DNA from: Blasia pusilla
Taxonomy: Eukaryota > Marchantiophyta > Marchantiopsida > Blasiales
Direction of reading: 5' to 3'
Length of the DNA stretch: 64,000 nucleotides
Assembly (NCBI GenBank): GCA_050084515.1
Contig: CM114271.1
Location: forward strand, 55,428,001 to 55,492,000
Shown here: one piece after another, positions 1 to 13,055 of the stretch
Layout: each line of letters opens with the position of its first letter
Numbering within the stretch: the first letter of the stretch is position 1
The notes under the pieces: generated by a model
Told to the model about the DNA's origin: nothing
The model's input: the letters and a program-made list of their open reading frames with translations, nothing else
The model's database searches: none
Position numbers and translations under genes: made by a program

Positions 1-1455
1 TCCTTGTTTCCAATTCCCATCTATTTGACTTTTATCTGCTCGTCTCCTCCTCCTTCTTCCCCAACCTATTTATTTCCCCATCGCCGTCCATCACCACCTC
101 TTGTACTTCCCACCTCCTTTCCTTGTAATCCTTCTCTTTCTAAATTTGTACCAAAAATTCGCAGCAAACTTTGTGATAAGGAGTTTGCTCCTAATGAGAT
201 AAAAAACATCAACGGTATTGTTAATCCATGCACGGGCCTTCAATCCCTAATCCGATACCACCTCTTGCTGCACTCCACGCAACAATTGCTTGGATCTGGT
301 AAGCGAATTGATCTTCGCTCATTCCATCCAGGTCTTCCTCGTTCTAGATTGTACACTCGCATTCCTATTGCTCCTCGCCCCGTCATCCTACAAGTTTTAT
401 TTTTCCTATTAGAAAGGTTAGTGCGGGATCCCACATATATCAATGCTTGGTGTCTCCCATTACTCTTCTCACAATGGGTTTTAGTCCTCCCTCAAGGGAT
501 GGTACGATGAGTCATTGTGAATCCTCCACACGTTTCAGTGCTTTATGTTTGGGGATTGGGAGTATATTCAGAATGAGTATGTACCCCGAGCAGAGGCCTT
601 AGCTAAGACTCATCCCACTCAACATGCCAATCATAGAAGACCTTCAATACAACAATGTCTTCGACAAAGTCTACTTTTGGGGCAAGTTAGTGAGTTTTCA
701 CGTGCGACTTGAGCATTGGGTCCCCATTCTCCGGCGGTTCCAAGTGCCAACATAATTGCTTTCTTAGAAGCTCTTCACCCTCCTTCAAGTGGTGATGTAC
801 CACCTTTTGTGGAAGACTATACAATGGATCTTGACTTGGAGCTTGACTTGGAGGTTTTCACTAGGGTTTTTCTTCATACTCCTCACTCATCAGCAAGCAG
901 GCTATCAGGGATGATTTTTTAGCATCTCCGCGATTGCTTTATCCCGGAAGATTCAGCAAGTGGCTTTATCTCTCTATATAAGGTCTGTGCACATATTGTG
1001 GCAAGTCGTCTCTCATTCTCTATCTCTAGGCTCTTAGGGGCTTGTCGTTTGTTGGCTATGGATAAGCCTCCTTAAGATGTCCGTCTTTTGGCTATTGGAG
1101 AGGTTTTATACCGCTTGCTTAGTCGATCCTTATGCTTACAATTTCTCTCTCACTTTAGTGCCCACTTATTTCCCCATCAATTTGGAGTGGCAAGTCTTAG
1201 TGGTTTTGAGGCTGTAATGCATGGGATTCGCTCCACTCTTAATATTCATCCAGAATGGGTAGCAATTCAAGTCGATGTGACTAACGCATTCAATTCAGTT
1301 TCTCATGCGGCCATATTTGAGGAGTATACAGGAGGACAACTTGCGAGTCTCATTCCATTTGTTCGTTCTTTCTATGCCTCTGATACACCCATTATCTATT
1401 CTCATTATGCTACTTTCGAGGAATATAGTATTTTCGAATCGGCTTATGGCACCCC
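1..1455 (+). pseudogene. Decayed LINE (non-LTR retrotransposon) reverse transcriptase, 5' cut by window edge
   Basis: Broken reading frames in one direction give pieces of a non-LTR retrotransposon reverse transcriptase. Around 440-510 the product reads AWCLPLLFSQWVLVLPQG, which resembles the segment upstream of RT in some plant LINEs. At 1040-1150 it reads LLAIGEVLYRLLSRSL, and at 1180-1300 it reads HQFGVASLSGFEAVMHGIR followed by VDVTNAFNSVS; the latter is the RT motif with the first catalytic Asp. The FADD-type motif is absent because homology stops near 1455, where the frame runs into Helitron sequence. Stops and frameshifts separate 4-510, 716-922 and 1088-1455, so this is a dead copy. 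Family assignment rests on motif recognition only. Confidence 0.7.
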
Positions 1456-1457
1456 AA

Positions 1458-1567
1458 GGGTCTCTTGGGGTGCTGAAATTATCAGTGGGAAGAATATTGG
1501 AGAGCGCATTTTTATTCCACATATTCCATTGATTACATTAGATTCAAAATTGTCCAATGTTACTTGA
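1458..1567 (+). pseudogene. Helitron helicase C-terminal fragment fused to LINE RT remnant
   Basis: Residues AEIISGKNIGERIFIPHIP followed by LITLDSKL match the C-terminal part of the PIF1-type helicase of plant Helitrons (usual form AEI.TG...G..VFIPRIPL.PSD). The fragment continues the same open frame as the LINE reverse transcriptase piece upstream without a stop, so two unrelated element types have been joined. The frame ends at a stop near 1567. The same helicase segment occurs on the minus strand at 7924-8208. Confidence 0.65.
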
Positions 1568-1569
1568 GA

Positions 1570-3807
1570 GTGTCCCTAGAATGCTATTAGCTTGCACTTT
1601 GTTTCATAACTGTCACATGGCAAGGAGAGGGCGGGAGATCTAGATTGGAGTGTAGTTTATTATATTCCTTCATTGCTAAGATCTACTCGAGATAAATGGA
1701 TAGCACGAAAACAAGTTGAGCTTCCTTTCTACAATAGATCTTGCTGTACACATTATTATTCAAATGCGCAATCGCATAGGGTAAGGAGAGATTACTTGTT
1801 GGTGGATGTCCCTGTACCATTCAGGCCACATTTGTACTCAATTCTTTCTCAATTCAAGTACCTGATATGCCAAGTCTTGCATGTCTTTTTCCTAGATTGG
1901 AGTGAGTTTGTCTTGTGACCCACCAGACGTATGCACTAACTTTTTATTGAACTTCAAATGCACCCTGTGGTGTATTTATCTCCTACAATCCTTGTCTTGT
2001 TCGGTTATAAGATGGAGTCACTAATAATATTGGAGTGACTTATTCCTTGTTCCAACATTACATCTGGTTTCTTAGATTTTGCAGAAAACACGAAAATATA
2101 CTTAATGAGCAAGACATCAAATTGTGTCCTCTCAAGACTAATCTCACTCGGCCAATGCATCAAGTAAATTCATGTTCAAGTCGAAACCTAGGTTCCTCTC
2201 CATTGCAGTAGTTCCTATTCCACTTAATTGTGTGATTACATCTGTGTCCCAAGAGAATTTTTTGCTACCTGCTCATTTCCAAGTGTCTACTGCGAGGGCA
2301 CATGTTGTGTTGAGGGTGTAGCCAAATAGGATCGCATCCTCCACAACAACCCTTCCATGTTCAAAGAAATGTTTTTGAATCATCCTTACAGTAACCCTAC
2401 TGGATCATTACACTGTCTTCGACACTCCAAATTAAACTGTCTGTTTTGCGTTCAAGGAACTGAAAACTTAGCGGCTTGACAACATAGGCCATTCCTAAAA
2501 GCCATCATCTCCTCAGGGTCGATCCTAGGGAGGAGGTTTTAGGGTTGTAGATGTACGGTTGAGGGTTTAGATGTGCTTAGGGTGTAGGGTTGTAGATGTA
2601 TATAATTGCATATCGAGAGTGTGGAAAACTCTGGAAACTAGCCCTTCATCACAACCTTTCTACTTTTGCTGAAGAAACCTGACGGTCCAGGGTGGACAGG
2701 TTTCCTGAAAGATCACGACTTCTTGCTACTTGGAAATTTCTTTCAACTGCCCATCCAAGTTTCTTGTAGGCCTAAAGACTGATGCAGGGAGCATTGTGAG
2801 GCGAGCTGACTTGGAGACTGGTTTTTCAGACCGTGAAACAGAAACCAACACTGCAAGCCCCTTTGAATGCATTGAGTTTAGGGTTGTAGATTCTCCTTAC
2901 ATCTACAACCTTCAACCCCCGACCCGTGAGAGGTCCTTCATGTCCCATCAATTTCCATAGGAAAAAATCTTGAGAGTATCTAGAAAACTGTAAAATACAG
3001 CAGAAATGTGTCCGAGAATTTCCTGCACAAAATCCATTCTCATGTCGAGAGAAAAGATTCTCTTCTTTCTTTGAAAATTTCTCTACTCTTTTACCAACTA
3101 AATGGACTTCCAGACAAATGGGAGTGGACACACCCCTCGAACCACCTGGGGAAACAGGTTTCACCATACAATGCCTACATGAGCTCCTAATATATATTTC
3201 ACATTACACAAGATATAGGAACTTCCAATTTAGCGTGAAAGGGACCTCATGAATCGATTAAGAGATGAAAACACTCCTAGCGCATTCTGCAGAGGGGCCG
3301 GTTCATCACTGCCTCCTTCACCTCGTCCTCTTGTCATGAATTGCATCTGTCAATCAACACTCTCCCGTAATTTAAGACCCTCAACCCCACTCAAAATATT
3401 ACATTGCTCTCTTTTACTTTTTTTAAGATCAGATTATCCTGATTTCTGGCAATCTTTGCATGTCAGACAGAAGTTCAGATAGAAAATGCATGAAATTTTT
3501 GGGCAGGATGAAATGAACCAGAAACTAGATGCATCCTAATATTCCAACCAGCTCCTACATATTGGCTATGTCATAACCTCAGTTTTGGTCAATTTGAAAG
3601 TAGAGAAGTCAGTCTGCTGGGTGAGCTAGCAATGACGTTATTCATGGCAGCTCTATCCGACTTTGAATTCAAGTTAGATCCAGCTAACAGATATTTGAGA
3701 TATTCTAGCTCTAGTTATGCAGTAAGTAAAGATTACAAGAAACTGCCTGAGAATGTTACATTGATCATATAAAATGGAAGCAGAAACATGTTAAAAGGAA
3801 ATACAAA
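1570..3807. other. Intergenic stretch, no gene recognised
   Basis: No coherent coding signal is seen. A possible protein scrap lies at 1665-1915 on the plus strand, directly after the Helitron tail, but it cannot be assigned. A short inverted repeat with arms GGTTGTAGAT / ATCTACAACC sits at about 2883-2912. Three or four TTTAGGG-like heptamers near 2534-2600 are scattered, not tandem. The stretch 3190-3807 includes the 3' flank of the DUF1995 gene. Confidence 0.5.
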
Positions 3808-6800
3808 CTAAGATTTGAGAGTCTGAATTGAAGTCTTGCAAGCTCTTTGAGAATACGAATTAGTTGCTAAACTCAGCTGGTCACAAACAGTAAGCTGTGT
3901 AGGACCATGAATACTTTGGGCATTGACAAATACCTCTACGTCTTCTAGAATGGGACGAGTGGCTTCAACCTTAACCAGCAGGTATCGACCAGGTCGCTCA
4001 TCGTCATCGAAAAATACCTGCCAATTTCTGCAACCATAACATGCCAGTAAGATCAGTAACTCTGGAACAGCTTGAACTGAAATGAAGAGAGGCTTCATCA
4101 AACTACCGTAAGTTTTATGTTGATCTATGAAATTGAATCCCAAAATCAGGTTCCGAATGATAAAGCAAGTGTAAGCCTGTGAATTACATCTCCTTAAGGC
4201 ATTTCCCTCTAAACTAAGACAATAACATGGAATAAGTAGTACACCCACATACCCTGGATACCGCCGAAAGATGGCCCCAAAAGATAATGATCTCATGGAA
4301 TACACAGTTGAAAAGGTACTGCAAGTAGAGCAGGAGTTGAAGTCAGAAAATTAAGATGAAAATTGTTTACTTACATGGATGAAAATAATCGAAGAAAACA
4401 CAAACAAAAGCTATCTACCCTTTGTCCTAGGTAAGTTCTTAAAAGTGATTTGCATCCAAAATGAATAATTCAATAGGTAAAGTGCAAGATATTCAATTGC
4501 CAAGCAGCGACGGAGAATCATATTTCCACTCCCGACAGTACGCAACCGTATGGTTCATATCCTAACGAATAGTTCACCAATAAGGAGTAGGTAAATAAAG
4601 GTCACCTGAGAAAAGACTCCCGCATTCGCCTGACATTCAGCCCAATTCCAACCTCACCACTTTGAAGTGCTGGATTCCACATAACAAGTGGTCGTGGCTG
4701 TTTTCAATTTGGCATCCACAATGAGAAGTAGCATGTGGATCAATAACCAATCACTGATCAAAATTTCCAGGCTGGAAACCTCCAAGAACATGCAGTAAAA
4801 TCTCACTTGAGAATCTCACAACCCACATAATATGGTTACAATTTGCCTGTACTTGTAAGGTTTCAGAATAAGAGCAAATCAGCCAGATTTCAAATCCACA
4901 CATTGCAGGAACAGTCGCTGAGAACCCCCACAAATGCTTGGTAACTACTAGAGTAATAAAACATCCCAGACCAGGAAATCAGAAGATATGAAAGAGATAA
5001 GAGCACCTACTGGGCCATCATCTCCATCCACAAGAGATGCCGCGATCTTCTCCACATTACCTAGCATTTGATAGTCCGGAGATACTAAAACCACTACATC
5101 ATCATCTTCATTGAAAGGTTTCCTATCGCCCAAGCTGTGACAAATGTTCCACAAAGCATAGGTAAACAATTATAGGATTATGGATCTAATCAGGTATCAA
5201 TAAACAAGACTCCATCACCGCATCTACGAATAAATTCACCAGACAAAGTGTAATCATAGTTCAAAGAGTAGGATTTGTGAGCTCTGCCCTTAGAGTGCCC
5301 ATATGCTTTGATATTGTCCTACCAAAGCAGATCTAATTCACCAACATCCACAGCAAATGAGGTTACACAAATAACCTCATCTAACACTAACGAATAAGAA
5401 CACATGAAGAAAGATAGACCTTGAAAAGCTGAAAGATGAGTCCTTCCATCGGTACTTGAGCATTGCAGCCACACCGGCATCCGGAAAGACTGCTTTGATT
5501 TGCTGCACACAGGCTGCATCACGTCAACACTTTCAATACTGATCCGTGCGTCATCTTCCTCCAGTTCTCAAATTCAGTGCACCTGACTGAAGAGTTGACC
5601 GCAATTAAGATTCGGGTGTCCAATCTTAGGAGGATTAGCCTGAGAGAATCGTTAAAATGCAGAGAGCTGGCAAATTCTGGAGGTACCTGAGTGCCCAGAC
5701 GAGCTTGCAAGTCATCCAAATACAACCGCGCGAAGTTCCAAACTTTGAGCTGGTCACCTTCTTCTCCCCTAATTTGTAACTGAGGCACCAAGAGCTCCAC
5801 CTGCCTCACTCAGATAGCTGTAGTCAACGCCCACCATCTTCCAATGCACGTAACAATGTCCGATGGTAACAATAAAAATAGATATCTTTGACGTGCTCAA
5901 TTTGAAGCAATTCAGGAGAGCAACACGTTCATAAATGTAGGGTCATGTCAACCTGTGCGGCAAGCTTGTTCGGCACAGGGTTGGTTAAGACCATCTTTAC
6001 TATGGCGATTGAATAACTTGCTGTGTGGTAGTGCTTTCTCCAACACAGTTCGGCCAACCGCGCATCTAGTATTCATTGTTTGTTGGATTATTCTTCATTT
6101 CTTTCTGGATTACAACATTTAGCCAAAATTGCCATCAATCGACAATTAACAAGAATGGCATACGCGACGGGTAATGAAAGGAGCTTAACTTAAGATTCAT
6201 GTAGTCCATTCTCATATTCGGGTCTCTCGCATTTTCACAGTTTCCAAGAAATATGACATGAGACTAAGACATGACATGGTTCTCTCAATCCAGGGCTGTT
6301 GAATTTCTTGCTCCTAGAAAAGGCTCAAAACAAGAAATATGCCAGAGCAGGATAAGCTATTGAATAAACGATCACACAGGTTAGTGCAGATTCCTACCAC
6401 AGCCCTCGTACCACCGCCAGACAGGAACAAGGCAGTTGACTCGCTCGAGTGGATCACAGCCTGTTCCAAGCTATCGGGTAAAACCCTGCCATAAACCATG
6501 AAACTCAAGGAGTGCCCTACGCAAGGAATGAAGCAAGCAAGCACGTGCAAATGCAATCACTGCCGACAAATCTACTTTTGATGTTCAATACAACGTCTCT
6601 ATCAGCCGGAAGAGCGTCCCGGTACAAGTGACAAACGAGAGGTTTCGTGTGCACAGTCCAGGCCCTACCACGGACGGCTCAAATTGACTAAAAATGGAAG
6701 AACGAGGTTGATCGTGGTAAGAACCAGGAGTAAAGTACGTAAGGATGGACATTTCTATACAATTCCAGTCCATTGCACTTCATCTAAATAAACGCGAGCT

Positions 6801-7157
6801 CTTGGTGTACCTGTCATCTCTCTCATCCTCATCAGAACTGACATTCCCATCTTCCCTGTACTCTACGAGCCCCGGCAACTCATCAAAGGCGCCCTTCTGG
6901 CCATCAGGATTCCCCCCTCGAGTGTTGAACTGCTCGAATTTGGCATGGCGCCTGACACTCCTGAAACTATTCCGACCGACCGGTGAAGACCTGCTTATGC
7001 TCTGAAACGAAGCCCTGCATAGTGATGGAGACCATCCCTGCAGCGGAAATGTGAAGCCGGCAGAGGACATCGATTGCACCTCCGCATGAACACACGGAAG
7101 AGCAACTGCGCTACTCATCTGCCCCGGCGTCTTGACTAAATTAACAACCGCCATCAC
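3808..7157 (-). CDS. DUF1995-family protein, predicted plastid-targeted (8 exons, 377 aa)
   Basis: Eight exons on the minus strand join in frame: 7157-6811, 6485-6398, 5800-5687, 5502-5420, 5134-5011, 4697-4606, 4318-4253, 4027-3808. They total 1134 nt with no internal stop, and every intron begins GT and ends AG. Exon 1 is Ser/Arg-rich with few acidic residues for about 85 residues, like a plastid transit peptide, followed by an acidic patch. The rest has the conserved order of DUF1995 (PF09353) proteins: SLEQAVIHSSESTALFLS, VELLVPQLQ, VFPDAGVAAMLKYRWKD, RPLVMWNPALQSGEVGIGLN then VRRMRESFL, SFGAIFRRYPGNWQVF. Plant members include LPA3, linked to photosystem II accumulation, but I cannot assign this paralogue. 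The first in-frame ATG pair was used as the start. This is the only gene here without transposon character. Confidence 0.88.
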
Positions 7158-7900
7158 CCGGAATTTCTCGCCAGAACGAACACTTTTTAACTTTTCCCTA
7201 TCCTTCGCACCTGCGCAAGAGTAAAAATTGCTCTATAAGCCAACGCCGATGAGCATCCGGTGCTACTAAAAGGAAGCCAAAATTGCCACCTGCTGCACGA
7301 ATGCCTTTGGATAGTCAATTTTCACTCAAATCTCTCGGCTGCAAAGACGATGCGCCCGCACTCGGAATCAATAACCGCAGAAACCACTTCTCACCTGAGC
7401 ATAGACATCAGCAAATTGCTGGGCGGAATGAACGGCAGTGTGTAGACTAGGCTTTGTTTCGAATTTTGGAGCTGATTTGGCGATTTCTCATCCATTCCTA
7501 TGATTGAACCCAATCCTACGACTACCCAATCTGGAACAATCTGGAACGACTTTTCCTTCCTACGTCGTGTACTGTCCAGTACTAGTTAGGGTTCGCGATA
7601 TTATGATCTCCCAAACGGTGAAAAAACAATCCCGTTAATATACGGCTAGTGGGACCTAAATCATTTTTCCAGCTTGTTGGGGTAGATACTCATCTATATC
7701 TAAACTACTAGTACGACGATGCACTCGCCCAAAAAATTTGGTATCGCTTGATCTTAAAAGAAAGTAAAAATAATTATAAGAAAAAATAATTTTTAGGTAG
7801 CTATCATTTCCGGACATTCTTCTAATAAAACTCCTAGAACTCACTCTTTATCATATGAAAAAACACCAGTTGGAAGATAAAGACCTACATTATGTAGAGT
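7158..7900. promoter_or_regulatory. 5' flank and likely promoter region of the DUF1995 gene
   Basis: This stretch lies upstream of the minus-strand ATG at 7157 and holds no supported coding region. No clear TATA box was identified. It becomes AT-rich after about 7640 and runs into the Helitron fragment. Short open frames here look random. Confidence 0.4.
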
Positions 7901-7923
7901 TTGGTGTTGGGATTTATTGATAT

Positions 7924-8208
7924 TCATATAAAAACCAACCAAAAACGGAATTTGAATCTTCGTAGATCAAAAGATAAATCAGAGTCAGATGCAATTAAAG
8001 GGAGACATGGAATGAAAATTCGGTCCCCGATTTTCTTTTCAGTCATGATCTCCGCATCAATAATTGCTCGTGAAAGTCCACTAACAACCAATTGAGTTCC
8101 ATTAGCTTGTCCTTTAGAACCATTCATATTCCGCAAGACCATAATGGAAGCACCAATTTTCAAAGTAAAACGATGTGGAGGCAAACCAAAAGGTAGACAC
8201 ATATTCAC
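7924..8208 (-). pseudogene. Helitron PIF1-like helicase, C-terminal fragment
   Basis: The minus-strand product reads LPFGLPPHRFTLKIGASIMV, LRNMNGSKGQANGTQLVV, AEIMTEKKIGDRIFIPCLP, then a stretch ending RRFKFRFWLVF. This is the conserved C-terminal region of the Helitron Rep/helicase helicase domain (LPPH.L.LK.G.PIMLLRN..P..GLCNGT). About 95 codons are open. It may be the displaced tail of the helicase at 13951-14964 on the same strand, with 5.7 kb inserted between, or an independent copy. Confidence 0.75.
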
Positions 8209-8999
8209 GAACTGTGTAGGATAACAAGCATGCGGCCTAGTATAGACTTGAATAGGAGGTGCGGGAAGTAATGATAGATGAGAGGATTATAAAAAGTATG
8301 AAACATAAAATAAGGGTGCATAATGGTGTAAATGTGTGAAATTGTAGAAATGATGTGGGTGGTGTAGAGAGGATAATTTTACATGGGATAGGCTGTAGTG
8401 CTTTGGATGAATTTTTGTACCATTTGAAATAGGTAAAATAATTCAATGTGAATAAGTGAAAAGTGGTATTGATGGGCTAGAGTAGTGCTTAAAAATAGTG
8501 CAAATTTATAAGGCATTAAATAACTTTATTGTTATAAAGCTAGCAATGTGATTAATTAAGGTGGCTACCACAAAATTCTTACCAAGCAAGGTAGTTTATT
8601 CATTATCGTGTGAGTTGTGAGAGGCAAAAGTCAATGATCATGTGTACTTGGAGTAGAAATGCAACAAGTGCAAAAGAGAAAAAATTGTTGGATACAACTG
8701 CTGTTGAAACCAGAATATGTGGCATGAATGACTAAAACACGTGAATAAAAGAATTAGTACGTATGAGTAGCTTATGATTGCATATGATCTTCAAGATTGC
8801 ATTGTAAAAAATACATGGAAAGGCTGCCATGCACACATAGGTAAGGGTAGAATATCTAAGAAATTGTTGTTTTGCACATGAGTTCTAGAAAGCAGTATAT
8901 AATTACAAGTTGTTGTGTTGATTGGTGGTTAAGGGAGAGAAATTCTAAGTTGAAATTTTGAAACATACATTATGCTTATGCCAGTATAGATTAAAAGGA

Positions 9000-9460
9000 A
9001 GCTCCACTGAATTGAAATGAACATATATTATGAGGAATGCTGGGAACAAAATGAATTAGTATGAAATAGCTTGAATGTCAGCATCACCACCAACTTGTTT
9101 AGGGGTAGGGAGATTTGTTGGAAATAAATTGAAGTGCTTGAAATTGTACCTTGAAGAACATTGCAAGTACACATAGTCAACATAGAACTAGAATAACTAA
9201 TAACATCTGAATTGAAATGAATACATGTTCAGAGGAAGCCTTGGAATAGATTGAATGAAGCATAGGCAATTATAATATCAGAATGATCATCAAACATGAT
9301 AGAGGTAGGCGGACATGGTGGAAGAAATTTAGATGTTCAAAATGTAGCCTGAAGAAAAATCCAAGTGGAGAGAATTAATTCAGATCTAGAGTAGCAAATA
9401 ACATTGGAAATTTCATATGGGCTCTTTGAAGAGCAACAGAGAAGTTGTAGTTGTAAGCTG
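9000..9460 (+). repeat. Diverged direct repeat, about 200-bp period
   Basis: The phrase GAATTGAAATGAA followed by a GAGGAA block occurs near 9010 and again near 9211. Both are followed by similar text: a G/A-rich line, then a 'GTAGGGAG/GTAGGCGG' block and 'TTGAAATTGTACC / TTCAAAATGTAGCC', then 'GAAGAA'. The units are strongly diverged, so alignment by eye is approximate. Confidence 0.4.
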
Positions 9461-9658
9461 CAAAGTGAAGCTTGGCTCATAGCAGCAGTTGTGCAACATG
9501 GTAATTGCAAGGAAGCAAGACAATGATGGAAGTAATGTAGATGTAAAGCATTTTCTGAGTAACTATATGTTAAGAATATCCTTGATTATCTGTACTTGTT
9601 GCTTCCGTGACTCATCATTGTTAATGTAAGTATGCATATTTGAAAGAATAGATCTGAA

Positions 9659-10042
9659 CTAAGCTCTTGCTGATTCGAGTTTCAAATTTGCTTCTTCTAA
9701 TGCAAGAGTACTCACGAAATTCTCAGCCCTTGCTGAATCCAATGACTCAATGACAATTGCAAGTCGTGAAATCAGGTCAACTGATCTCTGGTCTGCTGCA
9801 TCAAGGGCATGTGATATCCTCCTGTAAACCTGAAGAGGCACTGTACCATTGTTGACTGCTGATGTCTGGGGAGATGAAGACTATTCAGCATATACTATTG
9901 CACCAACATGGGTTGGATGTAGATTCATTTGTGTTGGATTCTCAACATCCACTTCTCTAAGCACCATTAATCTGATCGGCCCCCTTGTATGAGGAGAAGC
10001 CTAGATTGATGGTTTCGACTTAGACATTGAAGGAGTCATAGT
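9659..10042 (-). pseudogene. Possible protein fragment, unidentified
   Basis: The minus strand from an ATG at 10042 gives a frame with two stops that otherwise reads like protein: GPIRLMVLREVDVENP, then PLQVYRRISHALDAADQRS and SRLAIVIESLDSARAE, ending at 9659. The second half (about 60 residues from 9841) is open and predicted helical. I do not recognise the family. It could be a fragment of a transposon accessory protein or of a captured host gene. Confidence 0.3.
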
Positions 10043-10058
10043 AATATGACGTAGATGG

Positions 10059-10088
10059 ACATATTATTATTATTATTATTATTATTAT
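10059..10088 (+). repeat. (ATT)n microsatellite
   Basis: Nine to ten ATT units in a row. The poly-Leu or poly-Asn open frames crossing it are products of the repeat, not genes. Confidence 0.9.
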
Positions 10089-11619
10089 ACTTTATTATTC
10101 GTAGACAGACTGATCCCCATTGCTTGATGTATAAATCTGCAAAAGGCCAAGCTTGGCATTGTGGTCTACAAGCTAAGCGTTTCAACAGAGCAACTCTTTG
10201 TCTCTTGGAATCTCTCAAGTTAGTCAATCTGGTTTTGTTGAACAGTTGTTTCCTTTTGGCAGAGGCTAGATTGCGTCTATTACATAAAGGTGGTTCAAAT
10301 AGGCATCTCATATTGTTCAGGCTTTAGTTACAATCCAGAACTGGTAGTCACTCTATGCAATGCTTCTTTATATTTCCAGAATTGTGCCTTGTAGAGTTGA
10401 TGCATGTGTCATACAGAAAGTCATCCAATGTATTATTACTGGGTTTTTAGGTGCATGTGGGTCACATCTATGATAAGTTGTTATTGTCAGTACAACTTAG
10501 ACTACATTGGCAAGGGGTTAAGGATTCTACTGATGGTGGCAATACATTAGTAACAGATTAAGGATGGGCAGTCTACCACGGCTTGCATGTAAATAAGATA
10601 TTATGTGGGGTCTTGAAGGTAAGTCTTAGTCTCAGAATAAATCTGATAGTTATAATAGCTATATTGTAACAGTCCTTGTAGCTTGCTAATGTTAGGTAAG
10701 CACTACTAATTTCAACTAACTAGATTTATTTGAGTATTAGATGACCGGGCTGCCTAGCACCATGAGTAGCTCAAATTAATTAGGTTGTTGACCAACCGTG
10801 GGTTGTTCAGTCCATTAAAGCATGGTTAGATGTAGGTAGTGCGAATCCAGCTAGTATTACAAGTATGAAACATATAATAAGGGCTAGGATCAAGCTAGTG
10901 GAGAAGATGTGTTGAGTTTTACTCTACTGAATGATTACTTAGTCGGCCTAGGAAGAACTAGTGTTCCTGCATTCTAGTATTATATGCTTATACTAAAGCT
11001 TCTGTGAACTCTGACTCCAACCAGAGCTATTAATGTAGCCTTCGGTACCTCAAGCTTATGGTTCTACTTCAGGTTGAGTGACTCTGAGCACAGTCAGATG
11101 ATACATAACAATGGTTACTCTATTGCTGTGAGCTTAAAATTAGTCTTAAGGATGTAGGTCCTCTAGGTATCCTTCATACAATGGAGCTAGTACAACACTT
11201 AAGTAAAGTAAATTCTCGAAATAGCCACAAATCAGCTTGCCAAATCTACAAGAGAGTGGCTCATGAATATGTGGTCTTGCAGAATCAGAGTAACACCTTC
11301 AACAAAAATACTCGGATTTGTAGCAACATTGTTCAATGCAGCTCAATACTTGATAGTATAGCCAACTGTAATCTTCAATCCAACAATAGGAAGGATGTGT
11401 CATATAACTGAAGCCACTGGTTGTTGGGATAGTCTCGAGACAATAGTAGGAAGATCTCCACTAGGAAGTAGCAGGGATGTTCTATAGATTGAACCTCAAA
11501 TGTTGGAGTAGCCTTTAGACTCTAATAATAGTGTTATCTTAATCTACATGAACCCTAAGTAGCCAGAGGTAGCAAAACAACCATACTCAAGCTTACTACT
11601 CGGCTTGGCATAATTTCCA

Positions 11620-12310
11620 AATCACATACATGAATTGATCCAATGGTAGAGCGGATTATTTCAGACAGTGGAGCTACATGGCAAGATTGAATAGCCATGA
11701 TTAACTCTCAAGTGAGCTAGATACTGCAGTGTCTAAGACTGGATGTTTAAACCGTGCAAGAAGATAGTAGCAAATTCTTGTAAACCTATGACTCTGCTTT
11801 TAGGGAAGTTCTGGGTTGTTATGAAGGAGCTTTAACTAAGAAGCGAGTACTAATTTTCTTACAAGCATTCACAGGAAGAAAATAGGCTCGAATCACATAT
11901 AGGAATTTATCCAAAGATAGAATGGATTATCCTAGATAGCAGGGTTGTATGGTAGGACCCAGAAGCCATAATAAGTTCATGTGGGTTGGGTAGTGTAGTC
12001 CCCAAGTCTAAATGTTCAAAGTGTTGCAACAGGATAGCAGGAAATTATTTAGACCTTGTAAGTCTATTTCAAGGAAAGTTCTGAGTTACTTATGAGGCAG
12101 CTTCTACTAAGAAGCGAGTACCATTGTCCTTCAAGCATTCGTATTAAGAATGAGTTGGGTTGTGCAGTGTCCAAGTCTGAATGTTTAAATGTTGCAATAG
12201 GATAGCACGAAACAACTCTGGTTTAAAAGAAATTCTGAGTTTCCTATGATATCAACTTCTACCTAAAAGCGAGTACCAGTTATCCTTCAAGCATTCGTAG
12301 AGAAAAATAG
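11620..12310 (+). repeat. Three diverged repeats around AAGCGAGTAC
   Basis: Blocks of similar order recur: 'GTGTCTAAGTCTGAATGTT', 'GCAACAGGATAGCA', 'GAAAGTTCTGAGTT', 'CTTCTACTAAGAAGCGAGTAC', 'CTTCAAGCATTCGTA'. The AAGCGAGTAC anchor lies at 11841, 12112 and 12267, so spacing is irregular (271 and 155). The units are old and diverged; no coding frame spans them. Confidence 0.5.
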
Positions 12311-13055
12311 CTAAGCAAATGGTAGAGAGATATGCACCTACAGTTGCAAATGCACAGAACAGACTTTGTACCAATTTCAAGAAAAACTTAGGATGTACTA
12401 TAGAATTGCTTCTGCACTACAAATACCATAGAAAGAACTTATGTTCAAGAACATATGTACATATAGTGGAGAATGTAAGCATGGAAACCACTTGATAATG
12501 AGCAAGTTTGTGCTCGGATTGGTGTGGCAAGAAGAGAATTTGGGTTAGGGTGCCTCATGATCCAACTATACACGCTGAGTTTGTAACCATGGAGTTCGGG
12601 ATCCTAGTCGAGATCACACAAGCCACCATGGAAAAATTGAGGACCTAACAAAGAAGCAGCTACGCGTACTAAAATGACAGAGTTTAGTCACCAGCAAGAA
12701 GTGCCCAAGATGACTTCAGAGCACTTGATCATGATAGTGACAACCAAACATTCTGATCAAATCCAAACTAAGCGGATCACCAACACGACCATCAAGGAGA
12801 AGGAAGAGCCGTACTGAGAGAGACTAGCTATGATCATCAAGAAGAGGCATCCAGGTGAAATTCGCAAAACTTGGTCGCAATAGTAACAGCTACGAAGCCG
12901 ATTAGCAAAACCATCAGTGGAAAGAAGGGAGGAGCCGCATTGAAGATAGACCGGCTGCAATCATCAGCAATGGCGGCCACGACGAAATTCACAATACTGT
13001 TCACGATAAATTCTAGAGTACTTGGTCATGACAATGGCACCTATTGACCAACAAT

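Noticed and set aside
2530-2600. TTTAGGG-like heptamers suggesting interstitial telomere repeat
   Set aside because: Only a few scattered, imperfect units occur; no tandem array.
10055-10327. 90-codon frame starting with a poly-Leu signal-like segment
   Set aside because: The Leu run comes from the ATT microsatellite. The rest has no recognisable domain and the antisense frame is equally open.
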